NCBI GenBank assembly: GCA_036898135.1
Contig: CM072516.1
Span: 62,661,122-62,725,121 of the forward strand
DNA from: Oncomelania hupensis
Taxonomy: Eukaryota > Mollusca > Gastropoda > Littorinimorpha > Pomatiopsidae
Direction: 5' to 3'
Length of the DNA: 64,000 nucleotides
Shown: positions 52,313 through 64,000 of the stretch, piece by piece
How the letters are laid out: every line of letters starts with the position of its first letter
Numbering within the stretch: the first letter of the stretch is position 1
Notes under the pieces: generated by a model
The model's input: only the letters and a program-made list of their open reading frames with translations
Told to the model about the DNA's origin: nothing
The model's database searches: none
Translations under genes and position numbers: made by a program

Positions 52313-54337
52313 AAAGCAGCGATTCGTGATACCTCGTATCTCATTAGCGTGCATGCGACACATTCGACAAATATTTCTAGAAACAAAATACCTTGGAACT
52401 CGCTACCGATTCTGACACCAACAGGAATTGAAAATCCCCTTGTACCGACTAGCTGTGAACCTGACCTTGTGTTAAACTGAAGTGCAACAAACCCATCCAC
52501 CCAACTGATCACATTTAAATAGTGTTAATTTATTTAAAGAATGACTGCTACAGTTTACCTATTATTTGTATAGGAGATCATTTATACATGGGGTATTTAG
52601 GCTGAGAAGCAAGGTTTGAAAAAAGGACAACAAAACAATATTATCAGAAAAGTCAAGGCCGTCATCATGTTCATCATCTTCTTTATTTATTTTATTTTTT
52701 TATTGTGCTTATTGTTGTTATTGGTGCTTTCTACTCTTGATGGTTGTTATTGTTATTGACCGGGATGATGGGTTTGCTATTGTTGCACTTCTTGTTGTGG
52801 TTGATGCTTAATGACAAAATGTTGAACGATTAAAGGCAAACATAATTCCATTTGCGATAGACAGTCAAACAAACGTAAACAAGCCAACAAACAGTCAAAC
52901 ACATAAACAAACAGAAGCCTATTTTGTGTGCTTAGATTTGAATGTGTCATACTGGGAAATAAAATTAATTTTAAATGGTCAAGAACGACCTGTCATTATT
53001 GCTATAACGTACCATGCCTCAACGCCTGGCGAGTAGGAACCATTACGTGACAAACATCGTTTTTCTAATGTTATCTTTTGTCGTTGGTAACCAAAAAGTA
53101 TATGAGAGACCCTTTAAACCTATAAAGCCAAACAATGTAAACTTCATAAAAGCAAGTTGAACCACCCTAGTTCATTACCGTCGCATTCGAATTTAAGTAC
53201 TGTACTCGAGTGTCTAGATGGAAGAGCCTTGTATGCTATAATATATCCAAGAAGAAAAAAACAAAACACCAAGGAAAAACATTGGATATAGTTTTAGTTA
53301 TTTATAGGTATTCACACTGTGTATCAAAATGATCCTGTACAAAGAAGATCGGAAGATTTAAAGTCAGTTTATATTCAAATACCGCTTTAAGGTTTTGAAA
53401 CATAAAGGATTTGAATGTTATAGACAGTATTGTTACCTTATTAGGAACGTTTTATTGCACCGACTATGCCGTGGGAACGTATCTGTTGAAGATGGATTAT
53501 TTCATTTATTATTACATTATTTTGTGAGTGTCTATATCTGGCAGTACTATGATTCCAATTCTTTGCCTCAGTCTGTTAAAAAAAAATGAAATGGACACAT
53601 GTATGGATTGCTCTTATAGTTTATAGTGTACATACAGCTCAAAGAGCTACTTAAGGCGTTAAATAAGATCGTATGCAGGCCTAGACCAAGATCGGATATA
53701 TTCAAGTCGATTCTAAATATCAAACTGCTTGAAATTTCCCCATTTTCACTGACGCCTGCCTGTATACGTTGACGTTGATTCTATTGACCTTAGTTCTTCT
53801 GTACAGATTCTGATACTACTAAATGTGTGAATTTCTAGAAAATTAATGCTGGCAGACGACGATCACGATACGAGAGCGCTGGATGGTGGTGGTACAGAGT
53901 CACGTCACCTGAATGCAATGTGACACAAGGAGTTGCCACCTTAAGTTAAGCCCTGGCTGGGTGGTCTAACACCTTAACTACTCCTCTGCCTTCAACACTT
54001 AGAGGCCACCTACCAGCACAGATTGTGTCTGTAGCTCGCTGCGTGCATGCGTATGACTGCCATCAAAGACAGAAGAGGATTGAGGTGGACAGTAACATTG
54101 TTGTGACCATCTCCAAAAGCTTATTTCTGAGGCCCTTTGGGTTGCGACATCAGTCTATAAGTCTTTGGTTGATGTGTTTATTTCTCTAATTTACTAAAAT
54201 ATAACTGTTATTTTAATCTGTGTATGAGTGACATGTGTTCACCTTCAAAGGTTTTGACTTTGCATATGCCTCATAATTGGTTTGTTGTATGTCCAAAAGC
54301 TACTGTGTTGATGCACCTGCCTGTTTCCTTCCTCTCT
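52313..54337. other. AT-rich DNA, nothing recognised
   Basis: No gene, RNA or repeat recognised. TTG/TTA-rich sequence lies at 52680-52800. Confidence 0.45.
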
Positions 54338-56592
54338 GAGCTGCTGTAGTATGGAACTCCCTTTGTAAAATATATAGTTGCGCGATTAATAAAAAAATGT
54401 GTGTACCACTTTAAATAATCTTTATATAGAAGCATGTTTTGTAAATAATAATTTGTTTATAGACAATGTGAGATTTCTCTAAATAATATATTTTCTCAGT
54501 TAAAAAATGTATTATTTACGTAAACAATATATTGTTTACGTAAATAAATCATGATATAGGTAAATAAGGCATTGTTGCTAAATAAGGAATTATTTACCTA
54601 TATAATGCATTATTTAGCAGATTGTGTGAAATAATGTATTATTTAGAAATGTTTATAAATAATTATTTGTTTAGCTTTATAATGCATTATGTAGCAGAAT
54701 TTGTTAAGTACTGTATTATTTGGAAAATGTTACTAAATATTGCATTATTTACGTAAACAATTCATTGTTTAGGGAATGCACTTTTCATTACTTAGGGAAT
54801 TCCATGATTCGCTTGAAAACTAAAAAAAACAACTGCTTTCTATAATTAAATGCAAGGTTTTTCCAAAAATGTGTATAACAAATTTGTGTGAATTATTTTA
54901 TTTTTCAACATAAATCACTCAACAAATTCGAAGATAAAACGTCTGTAACGTCCCGATCATAAAAAGAAAGGTCAAGGTCAATTTTGTGCTGGAGTGTCCA
55001 GTGTTTTGAGTATCTCTGCCAGAGAACAAAAAGTATGCTATCTTTTACTATTTATTTACACACAAACTGTGCTGAGATTGTTTTTCTTTGTTCTTTTGAG
55101 TTAAATTATGTTCTAATTTGAAACTAAAAGTTTCATCTTATTGGAAACTACCAGGGATTTGCAGGTTGGACTGACAAGAAACGTGTCGGTATTGCTATGA
55201 CGGCAATCCCGACAATTCAAAAATAAGTATGGCTCCCTCTTTTCCGGAGTCGTTAGCGTTGCAGTTTGGTAGGTATTCACAACTTTCCGGCACCTCTCAT
55301 AAAAACTCGTGGGTATCGCCATTATAAATTAAAACGAGGTTAGCATGAAACCAAGTTCCGGTCTAGCTTGTTTTGCTTTTATCAAAGCTTGATGCGTGAC
55401 TTTTAAATATGGCAAATTGCCGAAAACGACGATTGTTAGAGCCAGAAAACGAGTGGGATAAGTATAAAAACGGTGGAGGAAGTACATGCTCAGTGAAAGG
55501 ATGCAAAAAAACAATCGTAGAGGCCTGTATTTGTGGCGACTTCGGAGGTGCGTCGATCATCGACAGAAAGTGAAACAGGACCTGAAGACTCTTGTAGTTT
55601 TCCATAGCTTCGCCGTCGCAACCTTCACAAAACACGAAGTAACTGACTATTATAGGCGCAGCGTTGTGGCCAAGTGGGCTAAGGCGGGACTACCTTGCCT
55701 TGTCCACCAGCCAGAAACCAATGGCGCCTGACAGGTGTGGGTTCGAGCCAGCATCTGGGCGTTATGTTTTTCCGAATATTTTTCAAAAATTCACAAATAA
55801 TGTTAGGTAGGTAGGGTTTAGGCGCGCCACTGGCGATAGAAAGGGATAATAAACTGCAGCAAAAAAAATAAAAATATGTGAGGGTACGATACAGGTGGAC
55901 AGTGACACATGTTATTATTCTTGAATATTTGGAAATAACTCACTAAAACACGCGGAGAAAAAAACCGGAAGTATGTTTCATTGAGGGGATTCCCGTTGGT
56001 GCATAGGATAGCAGAAAAGTGTGAATAGGCCTAAGTATAAAAACATAGAGTGAAATAAAGCAGTTGCAAAACAGCGTAAAATCACGATTTAGCAATGTTC
56101 TTTATTACTACCACATAACCTCGCAGTAATACGACATGTATCTGCGAATCCATTAAATAACGAAAATTGCAGTCCATAAACAATGAATTGTTTAAGTAAA
56201 ATAATGCATCATTCAGCAACATCTTCTAAATAATACATTATTTAGCAAATATTCTGCTAAAGAATGACTTCTATAGGTAAACAAATAATTATTTTAAAAC
56301 ATTTTAAAATAATTCATTATTTTACATAATCTGAAAATAATGAATTATATAAGCCTAGGTAAATAATTCCTTATTTAGCACCAATGCCTGATTTACCTAT
56401 AGTATGATTTATTTACATAAACACTATATTATTTAGTAAATAATCAGTTATTTACAAATTATATTATTTAGATAAATCTTACATTGTAAACAAATGATTA
56501 TATTTAGAAAATATACTTCAAAACAAAGATTATTTAGCTGAAAGAGGTGAAAATAAAAATTTTACAAAGGGAATTCCATACTATAGCAATTC
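54338..56592. mobile_element. Large foldback element (~2.2 kb) with palindromic subrepeats
   Basis: The ends are inverted: GTATGGAACTCCCTTTGTAA from 54349 and the complement of GTATGGAATTCCCTTTGTAA ending at 56582. TA lies just outside each (54347-54348 and 56583-56584), and weaker similarity runs about 11 bases further out. The outer ~450 bp on each side (54410-54790 and 56155-56540) consist of many variants of CTAAATAATGNATTATTTAG, themselves palindromic. The 1.3-kb centre differs and includes a tRNA-like stretch at 55655-55745. No transposase is recognised. The exact ends and TSD remain open. Confidence 0.7.
55655..55745 (+). pseudogene. tRNA-like (long variable arm) sequence, SINE head or tRNA pseudogene
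   Basis: GCAGCGTTGTGGCCAAGTGG then GCTAAGGC resembles the A-box part of a serine/leucine-type tRNA, and GGTGTGGGTTCGAGCC a B box. The acceptor ends do not pair, so a functional tRNA is unlikely. Confidence 0.5.
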
Positions 56593-58470
56593 CCTACCTA
56601 ATTTTGTACCTGATCTATTGCTGTTACGAGCTGTTGTAACTCCCTGATTTTGTACCCTGATCAGTTAGTTCCATTAGCTACTGAGGCAGATGGTGTCATC
56701 TGCTCTATTGAATCAGTTTAGCGCAATCTGGCTGTTCAGTCCTTTCCTCAAGCGCGACAACTTCTTTGCCTCCGATATTTTATTTTATATAATTTAATTG
56801 ATTTATTGATTTGTTTGTTGACTTGCGATTGCGATCGAGTCTTCTTCTTCGTCTTCTTCTTCGTCTTCTTCTCCTTATCTCCTTTTCCTATCAGATAGCG
56901 GGAAATCAAGAAAATGATACCTATGGTTGCCACACCTGTTGTCTCACACTGACGTTTTATATTGTGCTAGGCGGTCAAGTCGCCCGTACATACATACATA
57001 CCCAGAGCTTTCTTTAAATTCATTTCGGTATCGGCGTTCTTTATCAAGCAAAGTATGATAGTCATCAATACATAAAATGTAAGATAGCTTATTTTACTTG
57101 TTTTAGATGTCAAGCGTAATAAAATTACACTAGGCTATCCTGCGTTTTGTTGGGTAGTCTGGTAAATTGTCCTCTTATATTTCTGTTAATTATTATATAA
57201 TATTTTAGCTGCAATGTGTGCAGCCGAGGACAATTACTATTTTAATGGAATGATTGAGCATGAGGACATGAATGTGCATTTTTAATCTTATATTTATATT
57301 TATGTTATAGGCTAATCGATCATAACCAGTACACAGTTCCCTCATAAAGCTGTGAACACATAGACATGCTTTTCGCAGTTTATTAGGTTGTGCGTACGGT
57401 GGGAGCGTGAGGGTAGGGAGGAAAGGAGGGAGGGTTGTTGTGCGAGCATGAGAGAACAGATATTACATATAGAGACAGGAACCGTCATCATTTCTATGTC
57501 AAAGTTCGTAAAATGTGTACTGTCGTATTCAGGTAATCTTATTATTTGCGCATGATTGCATATCATATAGCCTACTGTTTAACTTTATATGTTTTGCAAA
57601 GTGTGCGCCGGCAGAGAAATTTAGATATAGGATAGACGAAAAATGCCCCGTCCAATCCAATGTCCACTGGTATCGCGCACAACTCCCATGTCGCAGAGAC
57701 ATGTTCGGGGCGCAGCCAAATTAAAGATCTGAATCGAATCTGAATCTTGGAGGGCAAATCTGAAGCTGAATCAATCTGAATCTGTCCACTATGCGCACTG
57801 TCTTTATTCTATGTAGGTTGACTCACCCTGCATTTCCTACTTTTTTGTGTGCTCATTATTATTCACTCACAAGACCTGTACCAGTCGCTCTTGCCTTTTA
57901 TTGTTCTCTTCGCCAGCAAACACACAGTGCATCTCCCGCAAAGAAACTGCATGACGGGATAACCTTTGTTATTCAAGTTTGCTCTTTCTCTGTTGAATGC
58001 TCCCATGTCTTCTCTCCCAGACTTTCTCTTCACTGTACATTTAATCTCATGATTTGAGATAATAAAATATTGTTATGTTTTTTTTTTAAATTTTTTATGC
58101 TAATTTACAATACAAAAAAGAAAAGAAAACAAAAATAATAATGATAATTCCAGTGGACGAAAGGAATTATATTAAAATTAGCAAAGGCCGTTTCTTTGTA
58201 ATGAACTATTAGTAAGTGAATGTGAAACGCATTAAGAACAACGTCCTCTATAATTATTTTAATTGTGACCTTGTTGATACAAGTGTCGTCATTTAAAGTA
58301 CTCAGCTACAGTGTTTGCTAAAGTGTTTGAATTTCCCCTACCTTTAATTCATTTTCAAATACCTTTTTGCTTCATGGAACCAAACCATAGTGTTGTCTGC
58401 ATTCATTAATATTTTCCTGAATTCAAATTTACATTATTGTTATTGGTTAATTAACTAATTAACTAATTAG
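56593..58470. other. AT-rich DNA, no supported gene
   Basis: A TCTTCTTCGTC run lies at 56840-56880 and CTGAATCTGAA wording at 57730-57785. Short open frames have no recognisable family. Confidence 0.45.

Positions 58471-58471
<1 letters not shown>

Positions 58472-58531
<60 letters not shown>
58472..58531. repeat. (TTA)n microsatellite
   Basis: TTA/ATT array preceded by the self-complementary TTAATTAACTAATTAACTAA. Confidence 0.96.
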
Positions 58532-58532
<1 letters not shown>

Positions 58533-60757
58533 TTTTGTTGTTGTTGATGAACAACTCCATCTTGACTGTACTGTTAATCTTACAGTTGCTTAATCTTTAC
58601 CAATAGAATCATTTATTTATTTTTTATTAAAAAAAGTTTTGAAGATTACAAATATTTGTTCCTGATTCTAGGTTCATGCTTGAAAAGATTTGTCTTTAAC
58701 TCAGAACCTTTATTAATTTTACACTAACATTCACAGTTAAATACTTTTACGTATTCATCGGTTTACTCTTTGGCCCAATAGCAATTTCACGGCTGAGGAA
58801 ATCTTTCCAAAACATGCAGAAGATTGTCAGTAAACTAAAATAGTACTGTTACAGTGTTAGATGTTATGGTATAGTGACAAGAACGAGGATCATAATTGTT
58901 GGCGTGTTATTAAAATGTGTTGGGTCTTTTAGTTTACTTTATGACCTATTTAAATATCTCTGATATATACCGCAAAAAGTCCCCTTGTGTAAGATTTTGA
59001 GGTCATAAATGGGTTCTACATTCATAAAATTATACACTTACTCAAGAAACAAGTATTCAGACGACAAAGAAAAAGCAAAGCAAGTGTTACTTGTTTAACA
59101 GTTGATAAGAAGAAGAATCTGTAGGTAAGGTAGGCCTATAGATGTAATTATTTCCTCAGTATTTCAATGTCTGTAGGGCAGATATCATACAGTCTTTGAT
59201 TACGGTCTTTTAAGAAGCAATCCGTAATATTTTAGCAATGTCTACACTAGAGTCTTTCCGACAGAGCAAGGCCAACGACATGAGACAGAGAAATAGAGTT
59301 GAGCAAGGGAGATTACATAGGACGTCGACTCCACCCACCTGCCCGAATGCCCTCCCCCTTGCCGCACGACGACCTGTCGCTGTCTGACACAGCTCCGACA
59401 ATTTTCTATGGCGCCGCCCATCTAAGTCTGTAGGCTTGATTTTAACTTAGCACAACTTTGACAGGGAAACGTAAACTATGCTTCTGATATAGCGTTCTTT
59501 TCAGCTCAAAACAGTTGCTCAAGACGCTTGCCTCTGTGCAAGAATCGGCATGAACAAACAGTGCACCTTCTTCAAGTAGACCTAAATATAGAGGAAGCCT
59601 ATATAGGCCTACACTGTATGCATAAAACATATGCTGGGTTTGATGGTTTGATTCGTTCTTAACTCTCATTTAATATAACGTTAAACCTCGTCCTCCATTT
59701 ACCGTGTAAGTTCTGAAGCTATGAAACGAATATAGGCTATGCGAAATTCGTTTGTGTACACCTTCATTAACCCAAAGAATTTGTTTAGCCGGACAATATT
59801 CACAAATACAGAAATATAAGGATTGATGTAGCTGCTATTTTCCAAAAGATACATTATTTTAAGATACAGCTATTAAGTTTACTTTAGCGGCTTTATTTCT
59901 GGATGACTTTTAATGCTAATACAGAACAAAGCTATATAATAAATGGTACTGCTGCTGCTGCTGAGAAGTCTTAAATTGAACAGCCCATGCCTTTATTAAT
60001 GACAATAACGCTCATTGGATAGAATTAAAAATTAAATGACTTATAGTTATACCAGATTAATTATAAAAAAAACCAAGCCTTCCCATTTCAAAACAATAAA
60101 TACCATACCATATAATACAATACAACACAACTTTAGTGTCCAATAAAACCCAGAAATTTGACTTAGGATCACCGTCCGGCTTAAAACAGACTGACAAACA
60201 ATACAATGTATGAAAGTTGTTTCTTTATAAATAAATTATACATATACACACACATATATATCTACAAATGCAATAAGGCCACCCAATACAAAAATCAAGC
60301 CCCGAACCTTCATCCATCCTCCCAGTCAAAGTTAACTGTCACTCTCCCAGCACGCGACATCAATAGCAATAACATTATCTTTTCATGACACGTGTCTTTT
60401 TATATATAGGCTACTTTGTCGTTTTAAGTGCAAGATTAATTCAATGATTCACTGCTGATCGTACACGAGCTTGTAAACTGAAAAACTTTTCATTCTCTAT
60501 ATTTTTTTCAGCTCTTTATGCCAATTGGGTTCAGCTAAATTGCCGTGCGATTTGTATGTATTGATAATTCTGCAAAAGGAATGAGTTGAACAGCACTAAC
60601 AGCTCATCACTGGTCGATACTCAGGTATTCATCCCTCCACCTCTACATAAAACACACATCGCACGGTATATGTGCGTGGCTATTCGTTATGCATAAGACC
60701 CGAATCTTTTTAAAATTAATACTAATTAAAAATCAACAACACACCCTCGTTTTATTA

Positions 60758-60790
<33 letters not shown>

Positions 60791-61245
60791 TTTTCTTATT
60801 ATATCGCCTTTGTGGACTTATACATGCACTACAAAACATTATTTACCCGCAGACCAATAAACGGTATTTTAGCATTTTTACTTATAGGAAACCCGCTAGT
60901 ATAGCCTATAATAAGTAAGAACGCCTATCATCGTCCCAGGAAATGAACAATATATGAGTATCAGACTTGTTGAAGTTATCTCGTAACTTTATTTGATAGC
61001 ATTTCTGTAAAGTCACATGTATCAATGCCTTGTTCCAGTAGTCCTTCCTTAATCAAAGAGGAAACTATTTTTTTTAGGATTTAAGAACATGCACACTTAA
61101 ATACAGCGGCTGTATTTGCCATTTGTACTTTGTCATAAAAAAAAAAAGAAAAAAAAAGGGGGAGAAGAATCGTAGCTCGTAGTCAGGTATAGCAACAGTA
61201 TTTATTTATTTACTTGGGCCTACTACTTGAAACCGTTTTGGTATA
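58532..61245. other. AT-rich DNA, nothing recognised
   Basis: A short CTG run (59949-59963) and a short GA array (60770-60790) are the only repeats noted. Confidence 0.45.
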
Positions 61246-61247
61246 TT

Positions 61248-61250
<3 letters not shown>

Positions 61251-61293
<43 letters not shown>

Positions 61294-61870
61294 AGAAAGA
61301 AGTCAAAATCTTTAATAGGATAACAGCATTAGGTCCTATGGACCTGTCTTACATCTAGTCCTTTATAAGCAATGCAGAACAAACAAAATAATTAACATAA
61401 ATAATTTGAAACAAATATTCATTAACTACAGTACTAAGCAATTTAATGCATTTAATATACATATTCCCACTCTTCTCCACCTCCCCCTCCTCCTCCCTCC
61501 GCTCACACGCCTGCGCGCACACACACGCATGTAAATTCACACATTCTTAGTAACTTAAACTGTGGCAGGGTAGGGAAGAACAAAGAGGTATACAATTATC
61601 TTAAATATTAGGAGCAAAGGGAGCTTAAATATTTAGGGAGTCTTGCTTTAATAGATGGTAATGATTTACTTTCTTGACCTCTTCTGGTAGAGAATTCCAC
61701 ACACTTGGACCAGAATAGGACAGAGATGTTTTAAATATGTCTAAGCTCCGTCTTGAAAATTGGAAATGTCAAATTATGTTCCAAAGATGAATAAAGACAT
61801 GATGATTTGCTAAAAAGTGCTTTTAAGTAAGAATTAGCTCTATTGTTAATTATTGTGTATATTAAAACTG
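61251..61870 (-). pseudogene. LINE C-terminal remnant with (GA)n at its 3' side
   Basis: On the minus strand, pieces in shifting frames read LKALFSKSSCLYSSLEHNLT (about 61830-61770) and TSLSYSGPSVWNSLPEEVKK (about 61725-61665). These match the C-terminal end of Jockey/CR1-type LINE polyproteins, where YSGPxxWNSLPEE is characteristic. The sequence then passes to GACCTAATGCTGTTATCCTA then TTAAAGATTTTGAC (61340-61306) and a CT array (GA on the plus strand, 61251-61283). Confidence 0.6.
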
Positions 61871-61875
61871 CTTTA

Positions 61876-62152
<277 letters not shown>

Positions 62153-62153
<1 letters not shown>

Positions 62154-62765
62154 GTTGTCATTCTCAGTCTTGCTGCTGTTTGTCACAAATTGTGATTTTA
62201 AAAAAAAAATCTGTTGTCTTTAACACACACATATAGACAACAACAACAAACAAATTGTTAACTAATACAAATTGTTAACGGAATTAACCTTAAAGAAAAT
62301 AAAGATGTCACAAGGAAATTTGATCTTTTGTGTCACTCAAATAAACTTTAGAATTAAACCATGGAAACAGCTAAAATCTTGAATACAAAACATAGAATAT
62401 CATAAGTACGTAAAGACAATTTGAAACAGCACTCCTCCCCCCTCCCCCCATTCCCATCACAAAATCAATATTTAAAAAAAAAAAGGCCTAGAAATACGCA
62501 TTTAAAAAAACAAAACAGGAGGAACAAAACAAGCTGAACATTTTGTTCATTTATAAACGGATAAACAACACTTCGTTTCACACATCAGGATTGATCTCTC
62601 GATCCCTGAACAGTTGCACTAAGAAGCAAATAGACTGTGCATGACGTTGGGAAATGGTTGTATCTTAGGAGCATGGTTTCTATCTGTCAACACACAAATT
62701 ACACTGTAAACTATATCTAACAAAAAGAACCTACAACCAGACAGTTGATAATGAAACAGCAGCCT
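62153..62765. other. Nothing recognised
   Basis: AT-rich DNA immediately before the CpG-rich right edge. Confidence 0.4.
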
Positions 62766-62769
62766 ACGA

Positions 62770-62904
62770 AGCAGACGTCAATTTTTCGTCGCGCACCGAC
62801 TGCGAGCAGAAGGTTATTTCCGCTGAAGCCTCGATCTGACGTAGCGGGGAATCCCGAGGTCAAAGCGAGGCAGGGTTATCCTACTAGCGACTTGGAAGTA
62901 GCCG
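62770..62904 (+). promoter_or_regulatory. Possible first (non-coding) exon/promoter-proximal region of a host gene
   Basis: Composition changes abruptly to CpG-rich (CGTCGCGCACCGACTGCGAG and GACGTAGCGGGGAATCCCGA). The block ends in a consensus splice donor (AGCCG then GTAAGTAT, intron starting at 62905). An untranslated first exon is the simplest reading, but there is no transcript evidence. Confidence 0.42.
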
Positions 62905-63363
62905 GTAAGTATCGACATTGAAATCCATTCTATTTTTATGCCATCAATCACTTCGTTATGCTGTTATCGTTTTAGCTATATCGATCTGTGTTTCATCTGA
63001 TAATCTGAGTGGTAATTTGTGTTGACACGATGGGTTTGGGGCTCGTTTGACACGCGGAATGCAAGGAACCGTCCGCCGCGAACTGCTGCTCCAAGATGGT
63101 TGTTTACAAACAGCTCAAATTCTAATATCGCTCGGCATCGACCCCTGTCGAGTGCCGCAGCGCGTCACAAAATTGCCTGTTAGCTCAGCGGCAATCGTAG
63201 CGTTGTTTTGTGCTCGTAGTTTTCTTATCTGACGAGAGGACTTTAGTTTTTTGTTGGATTTCTTCAACCATCTCCCTCCGCTCTCAAACCCTTTACAGTG
63301 GCTTTGGAATCTGTCTCTTTCTTTCTCTGAGTGAGTTCCCTTCTTTCTTCCCGGTGAGGCCTA

Positions 63364-63459
<96 letters not shown>

Positions 63460-63460
63460 G
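62905..63460 (+). other. Possible intron with a (CT)n microsatellite as polypyrimidine tract
   Basis: The proposed intron begins GTAAGT and ends CTCTCTCTCGCAG at 63460. The CT array (63367-63456) forms an unusually long polypyrimidine tract directly before the AG. Cryptic alternative exons inside cannot be excluded. Confidence 0.4.
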
Positions 63461-64000
63461 GCTTTCGGCGATCAGCGCTGCGAGGCCTATCTATGTTAGG
63501 AGAGTGGAGTTGCCATGTATGGGCGTCCATTGAGACAAGGCTGTCACTCAAGTGGCGCAGGCGTCTTGAACGCAGAAAAAGGTGTGTGGAGGGGAGTGAC
63601 AGTCGCAGCAAAGGGTACCCCTTGCCCGTGGGTGGTGGCTGTTGTTGTCGTTGTCGCAGTCTTGTGCCCACCGCTTCTCCATCTGGCGCTGTCAGCCACA
63701 ACCACTATCACTGTCCTATCACTGTCCTAAACTACACCCCAAGTGCCAGACGTGCGGCTGTCTTTTGTCTGCCAATCTTGCCCCGAAGTCACGATCAGTG
63801 AAGTACACTACTCCTCTAGCGCGCCAATAGTGGGACATTTTAGTTGTTCATTTTTTACTGCATGTGGGCCGTCCCAGTGTCGGAGAAAAACTCGCTTTGT
63901 CAAGTTAAAAACTGCAGTGTTGGAAGAAGCTGTTGTAGTGAAAGGACTGAAGGATACCGAAAGATCTCAATTTCTTTTGAGTGACTGCAGTTGATTTTTT
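63461..64000 (+). other. Possible second exon of an unidentified host gene
   Basis: The sequence after the acceptor is GC-rich and has overlapping open frames in all three phases (63493-63801, 63515-63730 and 63743-63994). One contains a hydrophobic run (VVAVVVVVAVLCPPLLHLAL). Another starts MPDVRLSFVCQSCPEVTISE and ends with a stop six bases before the window edge. None could be assigned to a family, and the true coding frame is undecided. Confidence 0.3.

Noticed and set aside
55400..55640. THAP-type zinc finger suggested by CSVKGCKK
   Set aside because: The match needs a frame change, and the later Cys/His spacing is wrong.
63743..63994. Beclin-like N-terminus suggested by the SFVCQSC string
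   Set aside because: The short similarity stops immediately, and the following residues do not continue any family I know.

Overview
The window is eukaryotic, repeat-dominated intergenic DNA with no clear host protein gene except a possible gene start at the right edge. It is AT-rich and packed with microsatellites. It carries several non-LTR retrotransposon clades (Rex1/CR1-like, RTE-like), a Penelope-like element, LTR elements, mariner and other DNA transposons, and Pol III-type SINEs. This mix suggests a marine invertebrate, plausibly a mollusc. That is inference: no species-diagnostic gene is present. Layout: 1-2745 is a minus-strand LINE with an 820-codon ORF (endonuclease plus reverse transcriptase) that stays open to the window edge. 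2.7-10 kb holds microsatellites, a decayed LINE 3' fragment and the first copy of a short retroposon here called family B. 10.3-14 kb is a nested cluster: a Penelope-like pseudogene split by a solo LTR, a small MITE, and a perfect palindrome of two inverted LTRs joined through an 18-nt primer-binding site and flanked by a 5-bp target duplication. 14.8-16.1 kb is an old repeat (family A) split by a 739-bp foldback transposon built from short palindromes. 16.8-31 kb holds SINEs of three kinds (families A, C and D; D fuses a tRNA-like head to a 5S-rRNA-like segment), the second B copy inside a local duplication, and a CR1/L2-type LINE 3' end. 31-36.8 kb is mostly microsatellite and unassigned DNA. 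36.8-39.4 kb has the third B copy, itself carrying a 562-bp insertion, and a 5'-truncated RTE-like LINE with an open 399-codon ORF. 39.8-50.8 kb has more family A and C repeats, a mariner remnant with a nested RTE copy, and a third RTE copy inside a B fragment. 51.4-52.3 kb is a DNA transposon with a long hairpin, and 54.3-56.6 kb is a second foldback element. 56.6-62.7 kb is AT-rich DNA with a LINE remnant and long GA arrays. 62.77-64.0 kb is GC/CpG-rich, with a consensus splice donor and an acceptor after a CT microsatellite, and may be the 5' end of a host gene. The nesting gives relative ages: family A is older than the 739-bp foldback, the Penelope element is older than the solo LTR, mariner is older than RTE copy 2, and B is older than RTE copy 3. 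The identical palindrome arms, the open LINE ORF and the open RTE ORF are the youngest-looking features. All calls come from reading the sequence by eye; no database search was run.
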